Position numbers and translations under genes: made by a program. A DNA stretch of 64,000 nt from Acidiflorens sp963847715. Lineage in GTDB: Bacteria > Acidobacteriota > Terriglobia > Terriglobales > Acidobacteriaceae. Below, in pieces: positions 60,367-64,000 of the stretch. How positions within the stretch are numbered: the stretch's first letter is position 1; each line of letters starts with the position of its first letter. The notes below the pieces were generated by a model. That model ran no database searches and was not told where the DNA came from. It saw only the letters and a program-made list of their open reading frames with translations. The DNA is taken from assembly GCA_963847715.1 (NCBI GenBank), contig CAWKAZ010000005.1, forward strand, positions 62,001 to 126,000. Direction: 5' to 3'.

Positions 60367-61965
60367 ATGAACAACACAGGGTGGTCAAAGGGTTTGCGAT
60401 GCGGGATGCTGATCGGCGTCATGACATGGTGTGCGTCCGGCATCGCGCAGGACACTCGCAATTCGGCGTCCCCTCTGCCGCAGGTGTCGAATGAATCGGT
60501 CGGCGACTCGCTTCGCGATCTGCGCGACGAAGTGCGTCAACTGCAGGCGGTGGTCGCGGAGATGCGCTCTGATTCGCAGCGTGCCCGCGCCGAGACCGCG
60601 GAACTACGGCGGGAGCTTGAGCAAGTCCGTGCCACCCCAGAGCCAAAAAACGCCGCGCCAAGAGAGGCGACCCTCGATTCGACACCTGCACCGCAAGCGG
60701 AAGCTCAAGAGCAAAAAGACGATCAGAAAAAAGTTGAGCACGCCGCGACCTTGGACGAAGAGTACCAACTCCTCAGCGGAAAAGTAGACGATCAGTACCA
60801 GACGAAAGTAGAGAGCGCATCGAAATACCGAGTGCGCTTGTCGGGAATTGTCCTGATGAACCTGGTGAGCAATCAGGGCGTGGTCGATAGTGTCGACCTC
60901 CCACAGCTAGCCTATGCCAGCACCCCGGGAATTCCGCCAGGGAGCTTTGGCGCGACACTACGCCAATCCGAAATTGGACTGGAAGCATTCGGTCCAACCG
61001 TGGCCGGCGCAAAGACCCGGGCCGAGCTGCAACTCGACTTGGCTGGCGGATATGCTCCAGTGGCCAACGGGATCAACTCCGGCCTTGTGCGGCTGCGTAC
61101 TGCCACGATGCGGTTGGACTGGGACAACACATCGGTGGTCGTCGGACAGGACGGAATCTTCTTCTCCCCCAATTCGCCGACGTCGTTCGCATCGCTCGCG
61201 ATCCCCGCGCTTTCTTCCGCCGGCAATTTGTGGGGATGGGTTCCGCAGATCCGAGTCGAACACCGCGTGGTTCTGGGCGATGATTCAAGCCTGGTGTTTC
61301 AAGGTGGAATCCTCGATCCAGTAACCGGCGAAGCTCCGGCCTACGCGCAGGGATACTATCGAGTCGCAGGCCCCGGAGAGTGGTCGCGTCAACCCGCCTA
61401 CGCCTCGCGCATCGGTTGGAGCGGAACTCTCTTCGGGCAACCTCTGCGCATCGGCACCGGCGGCTACTACGGGCGGCAGAACTACGGCTATCACCGTACG
61501 GTCGACGGCTGGGCAGGCATGGCCGACATCGAGTTGCCCCTCACACACCAGATTTCGCTGACTGGAGAACTCTACCGAGGCAAAGCTCTGGGCGGTTTCT
61601 ACGGCGGAATCGGGCGCAGTGTGCTGTTCAACGGCGACCCAACGCTGTCGACTTCGGGTGTGCTCGGGCTGAACTCGATTGGCGGATGGGCGCAGCTGAA
61701 ATTCCGTCCCGCCCCTAAGTGGGAGTTCAATGCCGCTTTTGGTTTGGATAATCCCTTTGCCAGGGACCTCAAATATTTTCAGTACTCGCAGGCCTACGGT
61801 GATCCGGCATTGTCAAAGAATCTGGGTAGCTTCGCCAACATGATCTATCGTCCTCGATCGGACCTGCTGTTTTCCGCCGAGTATCGCCACCTGAATACGT
61901 ACTCGTTGACCACCGGTGGAAACGGTGCCGGTCAGGTCAACCTCAGTATGGGAGTACTGTTCTGA
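60367..61965 (+). CDS. Outer-membrane porin-like protein with coiled coil
   Basis: A 532-residue exported protein. The signal peptide is GMLIGVMTWCASGIAQ. A coiled coil (about 45-85, DSLRDLRDEVRQLQAVVAEMRSDSQRARAETAELRRELEQVR) and a Glu/Lys/Ala linker follow. A beta-barrel of about 390 residues ends NLSMGVLF with terminal aromatic, as in outer-membrane porins. The order resembles DcaP-like/trimeric porins with a periplasmic coiled coil, where the coil is thought to contact peptidoglycan (inference). The ATG at 60367 is favoured. It follows the kinase by 64 bases and precedes the cupredoxin-like gene. Confidence 0.8.
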   Translation: MNNTGWSKGLRCGMLIGVMTWCASGIAQDTRNSASPLPQVSNESVGDSLRDLRDEVRQLQAVVAEMRSDSQRARAETAELRRELEQVRATPEPKNAAPREATLDSTPAPQAEAQEQKDDQKKVEHAATLDEEYQLLSGKVDDQYQTKVESASKYRVRLSGIVLMNLVSNQGVVDSVDLPQLAYASTPGIPPGSFGATLRQSEIGLEAFGPTVAGAKTRAELQLDLAGGYAPVANGINSGLVRLRTATMRLDWDNTSVVVGQDGIFFSPNSPTSFASLAIPALSSAGNLWGWVPQIRVEHRVVLGDDSSLVFQGGILDPVTGEAPAYAQGYYRVAGPGEWSRQPAYASRIGWSGTLFGQPLRIGTGGYYGRQNYGYHRTVDGWAGMADIELPLTHQISLTGELYRGKALGGFYGGIGRSVLFNGDPTLSTSGVLGLNSIGGWAQLKFRPAPKWEFNAAFGLDNPFARDLKYFQYSQAYGDPALSKNLGSFANMIYRPRSDLLFSAEYRHLNTYSLTTGGNGAGQVNLSMGVLF

Positions 61966-62044
61966 TCCGATTCATGGGCGCCCAGGATCCTTTTACGGAA
62001 CGCGTAGGCAACAACGATGAAACAACGCTGATGAGCCGCTACTG

Positions 62045-62803
62045 ATGAGCCAACTTAGAACCGTGATCGGAGTCGTGGTCTTGTGGGCCTGCGCCGCTTG
62101 CTCCATTGCGCAGGTCACGACGACGGTGCGCGGACGTGTCGAAGTGGCTGGTGGCGCAGTCAAAACTGCGGGAGCCAAAGGCAAGACACGGCCGGGAGCG
62201 CTTCCGGGAACGGTAGTGTGGTTGACTCCGATCGGAGCGGCCGCGGACGAAGGAGCGATACGCCCGCAGCCTGTTACTGCGCCTCTGCGCCTGGTGCAGA
62301 AGAATAAGAGTTTCGATCCGCACATCCTCGTCGTTCCCGCCGGTTCGACGGTCGAGTTCCCGAATCACGATCCTTTTTTTCATAATGTCTTCTCGCTCTT
62401 CGAAGGCAAGCGCTTTGATCTCGGCCTCTATGAAGCGGGCACTTCGCGAATGGTGCGCTTTGACCGTCCCGGAATCAGCTACATTTTTTGCAATATCCAT
62501 CCGGAAATGAGCGCCATCGTGATCACCATCACGACTCGGCTCTACGCGATTGCCAACCCCGATGGGCAACTGAGCGTGGCCGATGTACCTTATGGACGCT
62601 ACGTGCTGCACGTCTGGAGCGAGGGCATGGGAGCCGAAAACACGCAACCGCAGACGCGCGAGATCAGCATTACGGAAAGCGCAAGTTCCCTGGGTGTGAT
62701 CAAAATTCCGCAAATCAACGGACAACCCATGGCGCACAAAAACAAATATGGCCGCGACTATGACGCGCCAGTCCCGAACAGCTCGGTCTACGAGCAACAT
62801 TAG
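62045..62803 (+). CDS. Secreted cupredoxin-like protein
   Basis: 252 residues. The signal peptide is TVIGVVVLWACAACSIAQ. The central domain (about 80-185) has plastocyanin/cupredoxin-type copper-ligand geometry: His in FPNHDPFFHNVFSLFEG, then CNIHPEMSAIVI with Cys, His and Met. The first His and CxxHxxM fit a type 1 copper site. Such domains occur in electron transfer or copper handling. The C-terminal part includes a carboxypeptidase-regulatory-like beta domain (YAIANPDGQLSVADVPYGRYVLHVWSEG). It is the last gene of the two-component/porin group; PPK2 follows 26 bases later. Confidence 0.8.
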   Translation: MSQLRTVIGVVVLWACAACSIAQVTTTVRGRVEVAGGAVKTAGAKGKTRPGALPGTVVWLTPIGAAADEGAIRPQPVTAPLRLVQKNKSFDPHILVVPAGSTVEFPNHDPFFHNVFSLFEGKRFDLGLYEAGTSRMVRFDRPGISYIFCNIHPEMSAIVITITTRLYAIANPDGQLSVADVPYGRYVLHVWSEGMGAENTQPQTREISITESASSLGVIKIPQINGQPMAHKNKYGRDYDAPVPNSSVYEQH

Positions 62804-62829
62804 TTCGAGTCCCATAAAATGGCTTTAGC

Positions 62830-63711
62830 ATGAACATCGATAAACTCCTCAAACGCTATCGCGTCGAACACGGAAAACATTTCGACATCAAGGATCACGA
62901 CCCCGCCGACACGCATGGCCTCGGATCGGAACTCAAGCCGCAAGCCAAAGAACTGCTCGCCGACGGTGTCGAAAAGATGGCCCGCCTGCAGGACATCCTC
63001 GCTGCCCAGGACCGCTGGGGTCTGTTGCTGATTTTTCAGGCCATGGACGCGGCCGGTAAGGATGGCACCATCAAACACGTCATGTCGGGCGTGAATCCGC
63101 AAGGAGTTGACGTGTGGTCGTTCAAGGCGCCTTCCGCGGAGGAGTTGCATCACGGATTTCTCTGGCGAACCATGAAGTGCATGCCAGAACGCGGCCAGAT
63201 CGGCATCTTCAACCGTTCGTACTATGAAGAAGTTCTGGTGGTGCGAGTGCATCCTGAGATTCTCGAGAACCAGAAACTACCGAAGCGCCTGGTCACTAAA
63301 CATATCTGGCAGGAACGATTCGAAGACATCAATAATCTCGAGCGCTACCTGACGCGCAACGGAATCGCAGTAGTGAAATTTTTCCTCCACCTGTCAAAAA
63401 AAGAGCAGAAGCGCCGCTTCCTCGAACGGCTCGGAACGCCCGACAAGAACTGGAAGTTTTCTGCAGCCGACATCAAAGAACGCCAATGCTGGGACGATTA
63501 TCAGGCCGCTTACGAAGACATGATCCGGCACACGGCGAGTCCCCACGCTCCGTGGTACGTTGTTCCGGCCGACAACAAATGGTTCACGCGACTGGTTGTC
63601 GCGCAGGCTGTCGTTGATGCGCTCAAGGACATGAATCTGAAGTATCCAAAAGTGAGCGGCGACGAACTAGCGGCGCTCGCGAAAGCCCGTCAACAACTGG
63701 AAAGTGAATAG
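62830..63711 (+). CDS. ppk2: PPK2-family polyphosphate kinase
   Basis: A 293-residue cytoplasmic PPK2 enzyme transferring phosphate between polyphosphate and nucleotides. It has Walker A, AMDAAGKDGTIKH at about 70-82; the lid/Walker B-associated FNRSYYEEVLVVRVHPE; and HLSKKEQKRRFLERL followed by NWKFSAADIKER. The length is that of the class I/III single-domain enzymes. The direction preference (NDP or NMP) is not visible. It closes the right-hand gene cluster. Confidence 0.94.
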   Translation: MNIDKLLKRYRVEHGKHFDIKDHDPADTHGLGSELKPQAKELLADGVEKMARLQDILAAQDRWGLLLIFQAMDAAGKDGTIKHVMSGVNPQGVDVWSFKAPSAEELHHGFLWRTMKCMPERGQIGIFNRSYYEEVLVVRVHPEILENQKLPKRLVTKHIWQERFEDINNLERYLTRNGIAVVKFFLHLSKKEQKRRFLERLGTPDKNWKFSAADIKERQCWDDYQAAYEDMIRHTASPHAPWYVVPADNKWFTRLVVAQAVVDALKDMNLKYPKVSGDELAALAKARQQLESE

Positions 63712-63722
63712 GCTTTGAGTGC

Positions 63723-63750
63723 TCCCCCCTCCCCCCTCCCCCCTCCCCCC
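63723..63750. repeat. TCCCCCC 7-bp tandem repeat
   Basis: Four perfect copies of TCCCCCC run end to end just after the PPK2 stop. This is a slippage-prone microsatellite. Confidence 0.85.
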
Positions 63751-63752
63751 GC

Positions 63753-63849
63753 GGTCTTTATAAGTCAAAGACTTAGGAGGGGTTCTACTCCCAGGTCTTT
63801 GAGGAATAAGGAGTTACGGGTAAAGTCTTTATAAACCAAAGACTTAGGC
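63753..63849 (+). repeat. Interspersed hairpin repeat, copy 2 with an adjacent partial copy
   Basis: A 64-bp block (63753-63816) matches the minus-strand block at 10613-10675 nearly base for base in its outer parts. Each contains GTCTTT/AAAGAC hairpin arms, CCAGGTCT-TGAG-AATAAGGA, and a variable central inverted repeat (here GGAG...CTCC). At 63824-63849 a second partial unit, AGTCTTTATAAACCAAAGAC, repeats the first arm. No gene is seen in 63712-64000. Confidence 0.7.
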
Positions 63850-64000
63850 TCTGAACGTTCAAGTAGGCAAGGTGCGCGGGCGGTTCCGCGGTCAACCTCC
63901 GCCGGGCGTTTTGTCAGAGAGCTTGGCGCTGCGGCGCTTTGGGCGCTGCATTCATGGTTGATCCTTAATCGCCTTAAGTCAAGACCTCGAACGAGGGTAG

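Noticed and set aside
1..64000. CRISPR array, prophage, insertion sequence or integrase
   Set aside because: No regularly spaced direct repeats of 25-40 bases, no Cas, transposase or integrase motifs were found on reading the translated frames.
1..64000. tRNA genes
   Set aside because: Apart from the tmRNA T-arm at about 55990, no GGTTCGA-type T-arm with matching acceptor stem was noticed. A tRNAscan run would be decisive.

Overview
The window looks like chromosomal DNA of a moderately GC-rich, diderm, non-phototrophic bacterium. Outer-membrane and periplasmic functions (TonB, porin, POTRA protein, soluble lytic transglycosylase, MCE-domain protein) indicate a double membrane. Frequent TTG/GTG starts, a Crp/Fnr protein beginning MRAPYGLNI, a pyruvoyl arginine decarboxylase, hairpin-rich intergenic elements and the gene mix resemble Acidobacteriota of the Koribacter/Terriglobus type. 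That assignment is inference from family resemblance, not a search. No CRISPR array, prophage, transposase or rRNA was seen. The only RNA gene found is tmRNA.

Layout. 0.4-3.8 kb: a secreted beta-helix protein, then a SigK-type ECF sigma factor translationally coupled to an RskA-like anti-sigma factor. 4.0-7.6 kb: cinA and the ATGA-coupled thpR-plsY-gpsA operon (phospholipid precursor synthesis). 7.7-9.4 kb: a hairpin-rich repeat, a vapBC toxin-antitoxin pair and a POTRA-only secreted protein. 9.4-15.3 kb: a polyamine neighbourhood with pyruvoyl arginine decarboxylase, agmatine deiminase, N-carbamoylputrescine amidase and a deoxyhypusine-synthase-family enzyme, interrupted by two small secreted proteins. 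15.5-28 kb: YbaK-type deacylase, a second ECF sigma/anti-sigma pair, a GAF-like protein, lytic transglycosylase, isochorismatase-type hydrolase, a 39-residue basic protein, a pilin-like secreted protein, lspA, a frameshifted ileS and TonB. 28-35.6 kb: murI, ftcD, an MCE-domain protein, a Kef-type antiporter with an in-frame stop, a secreted protein and a DUF885 protein. 35.7-41.7 kb: carbohydrate uptake and entry (SSS symporter plus small membrane partner, galE, glucokinase, sugar-porter MFS).

42-55 kb is a low-oxygen energy-metabolism cluster: dihydroorotate-dehydrogenase-like protein, pyruvate:ferredoxin oxidoreductase, ADP-forming acyl-CoA ligase fused to GNAT, universal stress protein, OsmC, a Crp/Fnr regulator and an acetyl-CoA hydrolase/transferase. 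Three good CRP-type palindromes (TGTGA-N6-TCACA class) lie at 46.5, 51.15 and 54.65 kb. The regulator encoded between them carries the CRP-type recognition residues R-E-x-x-x-R, so a local regulon is likely. 55-64 kb holds a signal-peptide-bearing methyltransferase, ssrA with a strong promoter, a lipoprotein, a DUF2721 protein, a two-component system followed by a porin-like and a cupredoxin-like secreted protein, and PPK2.

The most notable observations are the Crp/Fnr-site cluster, the complete arginine-to-putrescine route beside a bacterial DHS-like enzyme, a roughly 63-bp interspersed hairpin repeat present near both ends of the window, and three clear gene lesions (two indels in ileS, one nonsense codon in the antiporter) that look like either real decay or consensus errors.
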